Below are positions 24,151 to 36,259 of a DNA stretch of 64,000 nucleotides, one piece after another. The stretch's first letter is position 1; every line of letters starts with the position of its first letter. The notes under the pieces were generated by a model, which saw only the letters and a list, made by a program, of their open reading frames with translations, was not told where the DNA came from and searched no databases. The translations under genes were made by a program, and so were the position numbers. This DNA comes from Hydractinia symbiolongicarpus (Eukaryota > Cnidaria > Hydrozoa > Anthoathecata > Hydractiniidae), in NCBI RefSeq assembly GCF_029227915.1, contig NC_079884.1, positions 29,886,001 to 29,950,000 on the forward strand, written 5' to 3'.

Positions 24151-27100
24151 ATGAGCTAACTCCCTGGCTACTTTCTTTGTATACTTTTGACTATGCGGGC
24201 CGTGTCCGGGGTTTACGGGAAATGGCGGGTTTTCGTTTGCCGGCGATTAAACCTCTTTTATTCAGCGTCTCATCAAAAATGAAATCATTTTTGAAAACTA
24301 CAAGTCTCAAGCGTTTTAGTGGTGAAAAGATAATTTAAAAAATCGTTCGAAAAATGAGTTTACTCCCTGGGTACTTTCTTTGTATACTTTTGATTATACG
24401 GGCCGAGTCCGGGGTTTAAGGGAAATGGCGGGTTTTCGTTTGCCGGCGATTAAACTTCTTTTAATCAACATCTCATCAAAAATGAAAACATTTTTGAAAA
24501 CTACAAGTCTCATGCGTTTTAGTGGTGAAAAGATAATCTAAAAAATCGTTTTGGAAATGAGTTTACTCACAGGGTACTTTCTTTGTATTCATTCGACTAT
24601 ACCGGCCAAGCCCGGGATTTACGGGAAATCGCGTGTTATCGTTTGCCTGCGATTAAACCACTTTCATTAAGCGTCTCATCAAAAATGAAAACATTTCTGA
24701 AAACTACAAGTCTCATGCGTTTTAATGGTGAAAAAATAATTTAAAAAATCCTTCGGGAAATGAGTTTACTCCCTGGGTACTTTCTTTGTATACTTTTGAC
24801 TATACGGACCGAGTCCGGGATTTACCGGAAATCGCGGGTTTTCGTTTGCCGGCGATTAAACTTCTTTTATTCAGCGTCTCATCAAAAATGAAAACATTTT
24901 AAAAAACTACAAGTCTCATGGGCTTGAGTGGTGAAATAATAATTTAAAAAATTGTTTGGGAAATGAGTTTACTCCCTGGGTACTTTCTTTGTATACTTTT
25001 GACTATACGGGCCGAGCCCGGGATTTACCGGAAATCGCGGGTTTTCGTTTGCCGGCGATTAAACTTCTTTTATTCAGCGTCTCATCAAAAATGAAAACAT
25101 TTTTGAAAACTACAAGTCTCATGCGTTTTAGTGGTGAAAAGATAATTTAAAAAATCGTTTTGGAAATGAGTTTACTCACAGGGTACTTTCTTTGTATACA
25201 TTCGACTATACCGGCCAAGCCCGGGATTTACGGGAAATCGCGGGTTTTCGTGTTCCGGCGATTAAACCACTTTCATTAAGCGTCTCATCAAAAATGAAAA
25301 AATTTCTGAAAACTACAAGTCTCAAGCGTTTTAGTGGTGAAAAAATAATTTAAAAAATCGTTTGGGAAATGAGTTTACTCCCTGGGTACTTTCTTTGTAT
25401 ACTTTTCACTACACGGGCCGAGTCCGGAATTACGGGAAGTCGCGGGTTTTCGTTTGCCGACGATTAAACTTCTTTAATTCAGCGTCTCATCAAAAATGAA
25501 AACATTTTTAAAAACTACAAGTCTCATGGGCTTTAGTGGTGAAATAATAATTTTAAAAATCGTTCGGGAAATGAGTTTACACCCTGGGTACTTTCTTTGT
25601 ATACTTTTGATTATACGGGCCGAGTCCGGGGTTTAAGGGAAATGGCGGGTTTTCGTTTGCCGGCGATTAAACTTCTTTTAATCAACATCTCATCAAAAAT
25701 GAAAACATTTTTGAAAACTACAAGTCTCATGCGTTTTAGTGGTGAAAAGATAATCTAAAAAATCGTTTTGGAAATGAGTTTACTCACAGGGTACTTTCTT
25801 TGTATTCATTCGACTATACGGGCCAAGCCTGGGATTTACGGGAAATCGCGTGTTTTCGTTTGCCTGCGATTAAACCACTTTCATTAAGCGTCTCATCAAA
25901 AATGAAAACATTTCTGAAAACTACAAGTCTCATGCGTTTTAATGGTGAAAAAATAATTTAAAAAATCCTTCGGGAAATGAGTTTACTCCCTGGGTACTTT
26001 CTTTGTATACTTTTGACTATACGGACCGAGTCCGGGATTTACCGGAAATCGCGGGTTTTCGTTTGCCGGCGATTAAACTTCTTTTATTCAGCGTCTCATC
26101 AAAAATGAAAACATTTTTAAAAACTACAAGTCTCATGGGCTTTAGTGGTGAAATAATAATTTAAAAAATTGTTTGGGAAATGAGTTTACTCCCTGGGTAC
26201 TTTCTTTGTATACTTTTGACTATACGGGCCGAGCCCGGGATTTACCGGAAATCGCGGGTTTTCGTTTGCCGGCGATTAAACTTCTTTTAATCAACATCTC
26301 ATCAAAAATGAAAACATTTTTGAAAACTACAAGTCTCATGCGTTTTAGTGGTGAAAAGATAATCTAAAAAATCGTTTGGGAAATGAGTTTACTCCCTGGG
26401 TACTTTTTTTGTATACTTTTCACTACACGGGCCGAGTCCGGAATTACGGGAAGTCGCGGGTTTTCGTTTGCCGACGATTAAACTTCTTTAATTCAGCGTC
26501 TCATCAAAAATGAAAACATTTTTAAAAACTACAAGTCTCATGGGCTTTAGTGGTGAAATAATAATTTTAAAAATCGTTCGGGAAATGAGTTTACACCCTG
26601 GGTACTTTCTTTGTATACTTTTGATTATACGGGCCGAGTCCGGGGTTTAAGGGAAATGGCGGGTTTTCGTTTGCCGGCGATTAAACTTCTTTTAATCAAC
26701 ATCTCATCAAAAATGAAAACATTTTTGAAAACTACAAGTCTCATGCGTTTTAGTGGTGAAAAGATAATCTAAAAAATCGTTTTGGAAATGAGTTTACTCA
26801 CAGGGTACTTTCTTTGTATTCATTCGACTATACGGGCCAAGCCTGGGATTTACGGGAAATCGCGTGTTTTCGTTTGCCTGCGATTAAACCACTTTCATTA
26901 AGCGTCTCATCAAAAATGAAAACATTTCTGAAAACTACAAGTCTCATGCGTTTTAATGGTGAAAAAATATTTTAAAAAATCCTTCGGGAAATGAGTTTAC
27001 TCCCTGGGTACTTTCTTTGTATACTTTTGACTATACGGACCGAGTCCGGGATTTACCGGAAATCGCGGGTTTTCGTTTGCCGGCGATTAAACTTCTTTTA

Positions 27101-30100
27101 TTCAGCGTCTCATCAAAAATGAAAACATTTTTAAAAACTACAAGTCTCATGGGCTTTAGTGGTGAAATAATAATTTAAAAAATTGTTTGGGAAATGAGTT
27201 TACTCCCTGGGTACTTTCTTTGTATACTTTTGACTATACGGGCCGAGCCCGGGATTTACCGGAAATCGCGGGTTTTCGTTTGCCGGCGATTAAACTTCTT
27301 TTATTCAGCGTCTCATCAAAAATGAAAACATTTTTGAAAACTACAAGTCTCATGCGTTTTAGTGGTGAAAAGATAATTTAAAAAATCGTTTTGGAAATGA
27401 GTTTACTCACAGGGTACTTTCTTTGTATACATTCGACTATACGGGCCAAGCCCGGGATTTACGGGAAATCGCGGGTTTTCGTGTTCCGGCGATTAAACTT
27501 CTTTTATTCAGCGTCTCATCAAAAATGAAAACATTTTTAAAAACTACAAGTCTCATGCGTTTTAGTGGTGAAAAAATAATTTAAAAAATCGTTCGGAAAA
27601 TGAGCTAACTCCCTGGCTACTTTCTTTGTATACTTTTGACTATGCGGGCCGTGTCCGGGGTTTACGGGAAATGGCGGGTTTTCGTTTGCCGGCGATTAAA
27701 CCTCTTTTATTCAGCGTCTCATCAAAAATGAAAACATTTTTGAAAACTGAAAGTCTCAAGCGTTTTAGTGGTGAAAAGATAATTTAAAAAATCGTTCGGA
27801 AAATGAGTTTACTCCCTGGGTACTTTCTTTGTATACTTTTGATTATACGGGCCGAGTCCGGGGTTTAAGGGAAATGGCGGGTTTTCGTTTGCCGGCGATT
27901 AAACTTCTTTTAATCAACATCTCATCAAAAATGAAAACATTTTTGAAAACTACAAGTCTCATGCGTTTTAGTGGTGAAAAGATAATCTAAAAAATCGTTT
28001 TGGAAATGAGTTTACTCACAGGGTACTTTCTTTGTATTCATTCGACTATACGGGCCAAGCCCGGGATTTACGGGAAATCGCGTGTTATCGTTTGCCTGCG
28101 ATTAAACCACTTTCATTAAGCGTCTCATCAATAATGAAAACATTTCTGAAAACTACAAGTCTCATGCGTTTTAATGGTGAAAAAATAATTTAAAAAATCC
28201 TTCGGGAAATGAGTTTACTCCCTGGGTACTTTCTTTGTATACTTTTGACTATACGGACCGAGTCCGGGATTTACCGGAAATCGCGGGTTTTCGTTTGCCG
28301 GCGATTAAACTTCTTTTATTCAGCGTCTCATCAAAAATGAAAACATTTTTAAAAACTACAAGTCTCATGGGCTTTAGTGGTGAAATAATAATTTAAAAAA
28401 TTGTTTGGGAAATGAGTTTACTCCCTGGGTACTTTCTTTGTATACTTTTGACTATACGGGCCGAGCCCGGGATTTACCGGAAATCGCGGGTTTTCGTTTG
28501 CCGGCGATTAAACTTCTTTTATTCAGCGTCTCATCAAAAATGAAAACATTTTTGAAAACTACAAGTCTCATGCGTTTTAGTGGTGAAAAGATAATTTAAA
28601 AAATCGTTTTGGAAATGAGTTTACTCACAGGGTACTTTCTTTGTATACATTCGACTATACCGGCCAAGCCCGGGATTTACGGGAAATCGCGGGTTTTCGT
28701 GTTCCGGCGATTAAACCACTTTCATTAAGCGTCTCATCAAAAATGAAAAAATTTCTGAAAACTACAAGTCTCACGCGTTTTAGTGGTGAAAAAATAATTT
28801 AAAAAATCGTTTGGGAAATGAGTTTACTCCCTGGGTACTTTCTTTGTATACTTTTCACTACACGGGCCGAGTCCGGAATTACGGGAAGTCGCGGGTTTTC
28901 GTTTGCCGACGATTAAACTTCTTTAATTCAGCGTCTCATCAAAAATGAAAACATTTTTAAAAACTACAAGTCTCATGGGCTTTAGTGGTGAAATAATAAT
29001 TTTAAAAATCGTTCGGGAAATGAGTTTACACCCTGGGTACTTTCTTTGTATACTTTTGATTATACGGGCCGAGTCCGGGGTTTAAGGGAAATGGCGGGTT
29101 TTCGTTTGCCGGCGATTAAACTTCTTTTAATCAACATCTCATCAAAAATGAAAACATTTTTGAAAACTACAAGTCTCATGCGTTTTAGTGGTGAAAAGAT
29201 AATCTAAAAAATCGTTTTGGAAATGAGTTTACTCACAGGGTACTTTCTTTGTATTCATTCGACTATACGGGCCAAGCCTGGGATTTACGGGAATCAAAAA
29301 TGAAAACATTTTTAAAAACTACAAGTCTCATGCGTTTTAGTGGTGAAAAAATAATTTAAAAAATCGTTCGGGAAATGAGCTAACTCCCTGGCTACTTTCT
29401 TTGTATACTTTTGACTATGCGGGCCGTGTCCGGGGTTTACGGGAAATGGCGGGTTTTCGTTTGCCGGCGATTAAACCTCTTTTATTCAGCGTCTCATCAA
29501 AAATGAAAACATTTTTGAAAACTGCAAGTCTCAAGCGTTTTAGTGGTGAAAAGATAATTTAAAAAATCGTTCGGAAAATGAGTTTACTCCCTGGGTACTT
29601 TCTTTGTATACTTTTGATTATACGGGCCGAGTCCGGGGTTTAAGGGAAATGGCGGGTTTTCGTTTGCCTGCGATTAAACCACTTTCATTAAGCGTCTCAT
29701 CAAAAATGAAAACATTTCTGAAAACTACAAGTCTCATGCGTTTTAATGGTGAAAAAATAATTTAAAAAATCCTTCGGGAAATGAGTTTACTCCCTGGGTA
29801 CTTTCTTTGTATACTTTTGACTATACGGACCGAGTCCGGGATTTACCGGAAATCGCGGGTTTTCGTTTGCCGGCGATTAAACTTCTTTTATTCAGCGTCT
29901 CATCAAAAATGAAAACATTTTTGAAAACTACAAGTCTCATGGGCTTTAGTGGTGAAATAATAATTTAAAAAATTGTTTGGGAAATGAGTTTACTCCCTGG
30001 GTACTTTCTTTGTATACTTTTGACTATACGGGCCGAGCCCGGGATTTACCGGAAATCGCGGGTTTTCGTTTGCCGGCGATTAAACTTCTTTTATTCAGCG

Positions 30101-31700
30101 TCTCATCAAAAATGAAAACATTTTTGAAAACTACAAGTCTCATGCGTTTTAGTGGTGAAAAGATAATTTAAAAAATCGTTTTGGAAATGAGTTTACTCAC
30201 AGGGTACTTTCTTTGTATACATTCGACTATACCGGCCAAGCCCGGGATTTACGGGAAATCGCGGGTTTTCGTGTTCCGGCGATTAAACCACTTTCATTAA
30301 GCGTCTCATCAAAAATGAAAAAATTTCTGAAAACTACAAGTCTCACGCGTTTTAGTGGTGAAAAAATAATTTAAAAAATCGTTTGGGAAATGAGTTTACT
30401 CCCTGGGTACTTTCTTTGTATACTTTTCACTACACGGGCCGAGTCCGGAATTACGGGAAGTCGCGGGTTTTCGTTTGCCGACGATTAAACTTCTTTAATT
30501 CAGCGTCTCATCAAAAATGAAAACATTTTTAAAAACTACAAGTCTCATGGGCTTTAGTGGTGAAATAATAATTTTAAAAATCGTTCGGGAAATAAGTTTA
30601 CACCCTGGGTACTTTCTTTGTATACTTTTGATTATACGGGCCGAGTCCGGGGTTTAAGGGAAATGGCGGGTTTTCGTTTGCCGGCGATTAAACTTCTTTT
30701 AATCAACATCTCATCAAAAATGAAAACATTTTTGAAAACTACAAGTCTCATGCGTTTTAGTGGTGAAAAGATAATCTAAAAAATCGTTTTGGAAATGAGT
30801 TTACTCACAGGGTACTTTCTTTGTATTCATTCGACTATACGGGCCAAGCCTGGGATTTACGGGAAATCGCGTGTTTTCGTTTGCCTGCGATTAAACCACT
30901 TTCATTAAGCGTCTCATCAAAAATGAAAACATTTCTGAAAACTACAAGTCTCATGCGTTTTAATGGTGAAAAAATAATTTAAAAAATCCTTCGGGAAATG
31001 AGTTTACTCCCTGGGTACTTTCTTTGTATACTTTTGACTATACGGACCGAGTCCGGGATTTACCGGAAATCGCGGGTTTTCGTTTGCCGGCGATTAAACT
31101 TCTTTTATTCAGCGTCTCATCAAAAATGAAAACATTTTTAAAAACTACAAGTCTCATGGGCTTTATTGGCGAAATAATAATTTAAAAAATTGTTTGGGAA
31201 ATGAGTTTACTCCCTGGGTACTTTCTTTGTATACTTTTGACTATACGGGCCGAGCCCGGGATTTACCGGAAATCGCGGGTTTTCGTTTGCCGGCGATTAA
31301 ACTTCTTTTATTCAGCGTCTCATCAAAAATGAAAACATTTTTGAAAACTACAAGTCTCATGCGTTTTAGTGGTGAAAAGAGAATTTAAAAAATCGTTTTG
31401 GAAATGAGTTTACTCACAGGGTACTTTCTTTGTATACATTCGACTATACCGGCCAAGCCCGGGATTTACGGGAAATCGCGGGTTTTCGTGTTCCGGCGAT
31501 TAAACCACTTTCATTAAGCGTCTCATCAAAAATGAAAAAAATTCTGAAAACTACAAGTCTCACGCGTTTTAGTGGTGAAAAAATAATTTAAAAAATCGTT
31601 TGGGAAATGAGTTTACTCCCTGGGTACTTTCTTTGTATACTTTTCACTACACGGGCCGAGTCCGGAATTACGGGAAGTCGCGGGTTTTCGTTTGCCGGCA
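24150..31700 (+). repeat. 6-monomer higher-order array (~1217 bp)
   Basis: An ordered set of variants recurs: CTTTTAATCAACATCTC; GTATTCATTCG with TTTGCCTGCG; AAATCCTTCGGG with CGGACCGAG; GGGCTTTAGTGG with AAATTGTTTGGG and GCCCGGGATTTACCGG; CGTGTTCCGG; and TCCGGAATTACGGG. The GCCCGGGATTTACCGG units begin near 24956, 26173, 27187, 28405, 29977 and 31194. Intervals of 1217-1218 are broken by a 5-mer (1014) and by one 1572-bp interval containing a deletion. Copies are very similar, implying recent expansion. Confidence 0.85.
29114..29468 (+). repeat. Fused monomers, 51-bp deletion
   Basis: Two monomers that should span 406 bases span 355. At about 29293, GATTTACGGGAA joins directly to TCAAAAATGAAAAC, removing the end of one unit and the GATTAAAC start of the next. 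This accounts for the odd 1572-bp spacing in the surrounding 6-mer array. Confidence 0.85.
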
Positions 31701-34700
31701 ATTAAACTTCTTTAATTCAGCGTCTCATCAAAAATGAAAACATTTTTAAAAACTACAAGTCTCATGGGTTTTAGTGGTGAAATAATAATTTTAAAAATCG
31801 TTCGGGAAATGAGTTTACACCCTGGGTACTTTCTTTGTATACTTTTGACTATACGGGCCGAGTCCGGGATTTACGGGAAATCGTAGGTTTTCGTTTGCCG
31901 GCGATTAAACTTATTTTATTCTGCGTCTCATCAAAAATGAAAACATTTTTGAAAACTACAAGTCTCATACGTTTTAGTGGTGAAAAGATAATTTAAAAAA
32001 TCGTTTTGGAAATGAGTTTACTCACAGGGTACTTTCTTTGTATACATTCGACTATACGGGCCAAGCCCGGGATTTACGGGAAATCGCGGGTTTTCGTTTG
32101 CCGGCGATTAAACCACTTTTATTAAGCGTCTCATCAAAAATGAAAACATTTCTGAAAACTACAAGTCTCATGCGTTTTAGTGGTGAAAAAATAATTTAAA
32201 AAAACGTTCGGGAAATGAGTTTACTCCCTGGGTACTTTCTTTGTATACTTTTGACTATACGGACCGAGTCCGGGATTTACGGGAAATCGCGGGTTTTCGT
32301 TTGCCGGCGATTAAACTTCTTTTATTCAGCGTCTCATCAAAAATGAAAACATTTTTGAAAACTACAAGTCTCATGGGCTTTAGTGGTGAAATAATAATTT
32401 AAAAAATCGTTCGGGAAATGAGCTAACTCCCTGGGTACTTTTTTTGTATACTTTTGACTATGCAGGCCGTGTCCGGGGTTTACGGGAAATGGCGGGTTTT
32501 CGTTTGCCGGCGATTAAACCTCTTTTATTAAGCGTCTCATCAAAAATGAAAACATTTTTAAAAACTACAAGTCTCAAGCGTTTTAGTGGTGAAAAGATAA
32601 TTTAAAAAATCGTTTTGGAAATGAGTTTACTCACAGGGTACTTTCTTTGTATACATTCGACTATACCGGCCAAGCCCGGGATTCACGGGAAATCGCGGGT
32701 TTTCGTGTTCCGGCGATTAAACCACTTTCATTAAGCGTCTCATCAAAAATGAAAAAATTTCTGAAAACTACAAGTCTCACGCGTTTTAATGGTGAAATAA
32801 TAATTTTAAAAATCGTTCGGGAAATGAGTTTACACCCTGGGTACTTTCTTTGTATACTTTTGACTATACGGGCCGAGTCCGGGATTTACGGGAAATCGTA
32901 GGTTTTCGTTTGCCGGCGATTAAACTTCTTTTATTCAGCGACTCATCAAAAATGAAAACATTTTTGAAAACTACAAGTCTCATGCGTTTTAGTGGTGAAA
33001 AGATAATTTAAAAAATCGTTTTGGAAATGAGTTTACTCACAGGGTACTTTCTTTGCATACATTCGACTATACGGGCCAAGCCCGGGATTTACGGGAAATC
33101 GCGGGTTTTCGTTTGCCGGCGATTAAACCACTTTCATTAAGTGTCTCATCAAAAATGAAAACATTTCTGAAAACTACAAGTCTCATGCGTTTTAGTGGTG
33201 AAAAAATAATTTAAAAAATCGTTCGGGAAATGAGTTTACTCCCTGGGTACTTTCTTTGTATACTTTTGACTATACGGACCGAGTCCGGGATTTACGGGAA
33301 ATCGTAGGTTTTCGTTTGCCGGCGATTAAACTTCTTTTATTCAGCGACTCATCAAAAATGAAAACATTTTTGAAAACTACAAGTCTCACGCGTTTTAATG
33401 GTGAAATAATAATTTTAAAAATCGTTCGGGAAATGAGTTTACACCCTGGGTACTTTCTTTGTATACTTTTGACTATACGGGCCGAGTCCGGGATTTACGG
33501 GAAATCGTAGGTTTTCGTTTGCCGGCGATTAAACTTCTTTTATTCAGCGACTCATCAAAAATGAAAACATTTTTGAAAACTACAAGTCTCATGCGTTTTA
33601 GTGGTGAAAAGATAATTTAAAAAATCGTTTTGGAAATGAGTTTACTCACAGGGTACTTTCTTTGCATACATTCGACTATACGGGCCAAGCCCGGGATTTA
33701 CGGGAAATCGCGGGTTTTGGTTTGCCGGCGATTAAACCACTTTCATTAAGCGTCTCATCAAAAATGAAAACATTTCTGAAAACTACAAGTCTCATGCGTT
33801 TTAGTGGTGAAAAAATAATTTAAAAAATCGTTCGGGAAATGAGTTTACTCCCTGGGTACTTTCTTTGTATACTTTTGACTATACGGACCGAGTCCGGGAT
33901 TTACGGGAAATCGTAGGTTTTCGTTTGCCGGCGATTAAACTTCTTTTATTCAGCGACTCATCAAAAATGAAAACATTTTTGAAAACTACAAGTCTCACGC
34001 GTTTTAGTGGTGAAAAGATAATTTAAAAAATCGTTTTGGAAATGAGTTTACTCACAGGGTACTTTCTTTGTATACATTCGACTATACGGGCCAAGCCCGG
34101 GATTTACGGGAAATCGCGGGTTTTCGTTTGCCGGCGATTAAACCACTTTCATTAAGCGTCTCATCAAAAATGAAAACATTTCTGAAAACTACAAGTCTCA
34201 TGCGTTTTAGTGGTGAAAAAATAATTTAAAAAATCGTTCGGGAAATGAGTTTACTCCCTGGGTACTTTCTTTGTATACTTTTGACTATACGGACCGAGTC
34301 CGGGATTTACGGGAAATCGTAGGTTTTCGTTTGCCGGCGATTAAACTTCTTTTATTCAGCGACTCATCAAAAATGAAAACATTTTTGAAAACTACAAGTC
34401 TCACGCGTTTTAGTGGTGAAAAGATAATTTAAAAAATCGTTTTGGAAATGAGTTTACTCACAGGGTACTTTCTTTGTATACATTCGACTATACGGGCCAA
34501 GCCCGGGATTTACGGGAAATCGCGGGTTTTCGTTTGCCGGCGATTAAACCACTTTCATTAAGCGTCTCATCAAAAATGAAAACATTTCTGAAAACTACAA
34601 GTCTCATGCGTTTTAGTGGTGAAAAAATAATTTAAAAAATCGTTCGGGAAATGAGTTTACTCCCTGGGTACTTTCTTTGTATACTTTTGACTATACGGAC

Positions 34701-35463
34701 CGAGTCCGGGATTTACGGGAAATCGCGGGTTTTCGTTTGCCGGCGATTAAACTTCTTTTATTCTGCGTCTCATCAAAAATGAAAACATTTTTAGAAACTA
34801 CAAGTCTCATGGGCTTTAGTGGTGAAATAATAATTTAAAAAATCGTTTGGGAAATGAGTTTACTCCCTGGGTACTTTCTTTGTATACTTTTGACTATACG
34901 GGCCGAGTCCGGGATTTACGGGAAATCGCAGGTTTTCGTTTGCCGGCGATTAAACTTCTTTTATTCAGCGTCTCATCAAAAATGAAAACATTTTTAAAAA
35001 CTACAAGTCTCATGCGTTTTAGTGGTGAAAAAATAATTTAAAAAATCGTTCGGGAAATGAGTTTACTCCCTGGGTACTTTCTTTGTATACTTTTGACTAT
35101 ACGGGCCGAGTCCGGGATTTACGGGAAATCGTGGGTTTTCGTGTTCCGGCGATTAAACCACTTTCATTAAGCGTCTCATCAAAAATGAAAAAATTTCTGA
35201 AAACTACAAGTCTCATGCGTTTTAGTGGTGAAATAATAATTTTAAAAATCGTTCGGGAAATGAGTTTACACCCTGGGTACTTTCTTTGTATACTTTTGAC
35301 TATACGGGCCGAGTCCGGGATTTACGGGAAATCGTAGGTTTTCGTTTGCCGGCGATTAAACTTCTTTTATTCAGCGTCTCATCAAAAATGAAAACATTTT
35401 TGAAAACTACAAGTCTCATGCGTTTTAGTGGTGAAAAGATAATTTAAAAAATCGTTTTGGAAA

Positions 35464-35475
35464 TGAGTTTACTCA
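35464..35475. repeat. Short dyad TGAGT-TT-ACTCA
   Basis: Perfect 5-bp arms surround a TT spacer in x-state monomers. Standard monomers keep 4-bp arms (GAGT/ACTC, for example 57978-57987). The variant lineage reading GAGCTAACTCC, as at 22734 and 24154, replaces the spacer by CTA and shifts the symmetry. Confidence 0.75.
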
Positions 35476-35496
35476 CAGGGTACTTTCTTTGTATAC

Positions 35497-35512
35497 ATTC
35501 GACTATACGGGC
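35497..35512 (+). other. CENP-B-box-like motif (one base short)
   Basis: The sequence ATTCGACTATACGGGC contains TTCG, then A, then CGGG in the order of the mammalian CENP-B box (NTTCGNNNNANNCGGGN). It has three rather than four bases between TTCG and A. Standard monomers (CTTTTGACTATACGGGC) keep the 17-base spacing but have TTTT in place of TTCG. Neither form matches all essential bases. The resemblance may be chance. The motif recurs in every x-state monomer. Confidence 0.3.
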
Positions 35513-35520
35513 CAAGCCCG
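35508..35520. repeat. GC-rich dyad CGGGC-CAA-GCCCG
   Basis: Perfect 5-bp arms surround a 3-base spacer. They are present in x-state monomers (GGGCCAAGCCCGGG) and in the related GGGCCGAGCCCGGG variants. In monomers reading GAGTCCGGG, a single C-to-T change breaks the stem. It sits directly after the CATTCGACTATA segment. Confidence 0.75.
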
Positions 35521-35556
35521 GGATTTACGGGAAATCGCGGGTTTTCGTTTGCCGGC

Positions 35557-35759
35557 GATTAAACCACTTTCATTAAGCGTCTCATCAAAAATGAAAACAT
35601 TTCTGAAAACTACAAGTCTCATGCGTTTTAGTGGTGAAAAAATAATTTAAAAAATCGTTCGGGAAATGAGTTTACTCCCTGGGTACTTTCTTTGTATACT
35701 TTTGACTATACGGGCCGAGTCCGGGATTTACGGGAAATCGTAGGTTTTCGTTTGCCGGC
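35557..35759 (+). repeat. Representative 'y'-state monomer
   Basis: The unit begins with CCACTTTCATTAAG instead of CTTCTTTTATTCAG, and has CATTTCTG instead of CATTTTTG. It then returns to standard second-half variants (CGTTCGGG, CTCCCTGGG, CTTTTGAC). The y start almost always follows an x-state second half, so x and y together form a dimer of about 406 bp. The T-to-C change in CATTTCTG breaks one base pair of the main 9-bp dyad. Confidence 0.85.
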
Positions 35760-36259
35760 GATTAAACTTCTTTTATTCAGCGTCTCATTAAAAATGAAAA
35801 CATTTTTGAAAACTACAAGTCTCATGCGTTTTAGTGGTGAAAAGATAATTTAAAAAATCGTTTTGGAAATGAGTTTACTCACAGGGTACTTTCTTTGTAT
35901 ACATTCGACTATACGGGCCAAGCCCGGGATTTACGGGAAATCGCGGGATTTCGTTTGCCGGCGATTAAACCACTTTCATTAAGCGTCTCATCAAAAATGA
36001 AAACATTTCTGAAAACTACAAGTCTCATGCGTTTTAGTGGTGAAAAAATAATTTAAAAAATCGTTCGGGAAATGAGTTTACTCCCTGGGTACTTTCTTTG
36101 TATACTTTTGACTATACGGACCGAGTCCGGGATTTACGGGAAATCGCGGGTTTTCGTTTGCCGGCGATTAAACTTCTTTTATTCTGCGTCTCATCAAAAA
36201 TGAAAACATTTTTAAAAACTACAAGTCTCATGGGCTTTAGTGGTGAAATAATAATTTAA

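Larger units (their letters stand above)
35354..35556 (+). repeat. Representative 'x'-state monomer
   Basis: The unit starts like a standard monomer (CTTCTTTTATTCAG). Its second half switches to a linked set of variants: CGTTTTGGAAATG, CTCACAGGG, CATTCGAC and CCAAGCCCGGG. The same set appears together in dozens of monomers across the window, such as those at 408, 14308, 22015 and 34340. It is followed by the 'y' start. It carries the fullest set of dyads: TGAGT/ACTCA, GATTT/AAATC and CGGGC/GCCCG. Confidence 0.85.

Noticed and set aside
24956-31388. Repeated identical 64-codon frames that could suggest a tandem gene family of small proteins
   Set aside because: Identity follows from recent amplification of the 6-mer. 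Each begins at an ATG in GGAAATGAG and ends at TAA in AATTTAA, both part of the monomer. There is no signal peptide, domain, consistent upstream signal or separate non-coding spacer.
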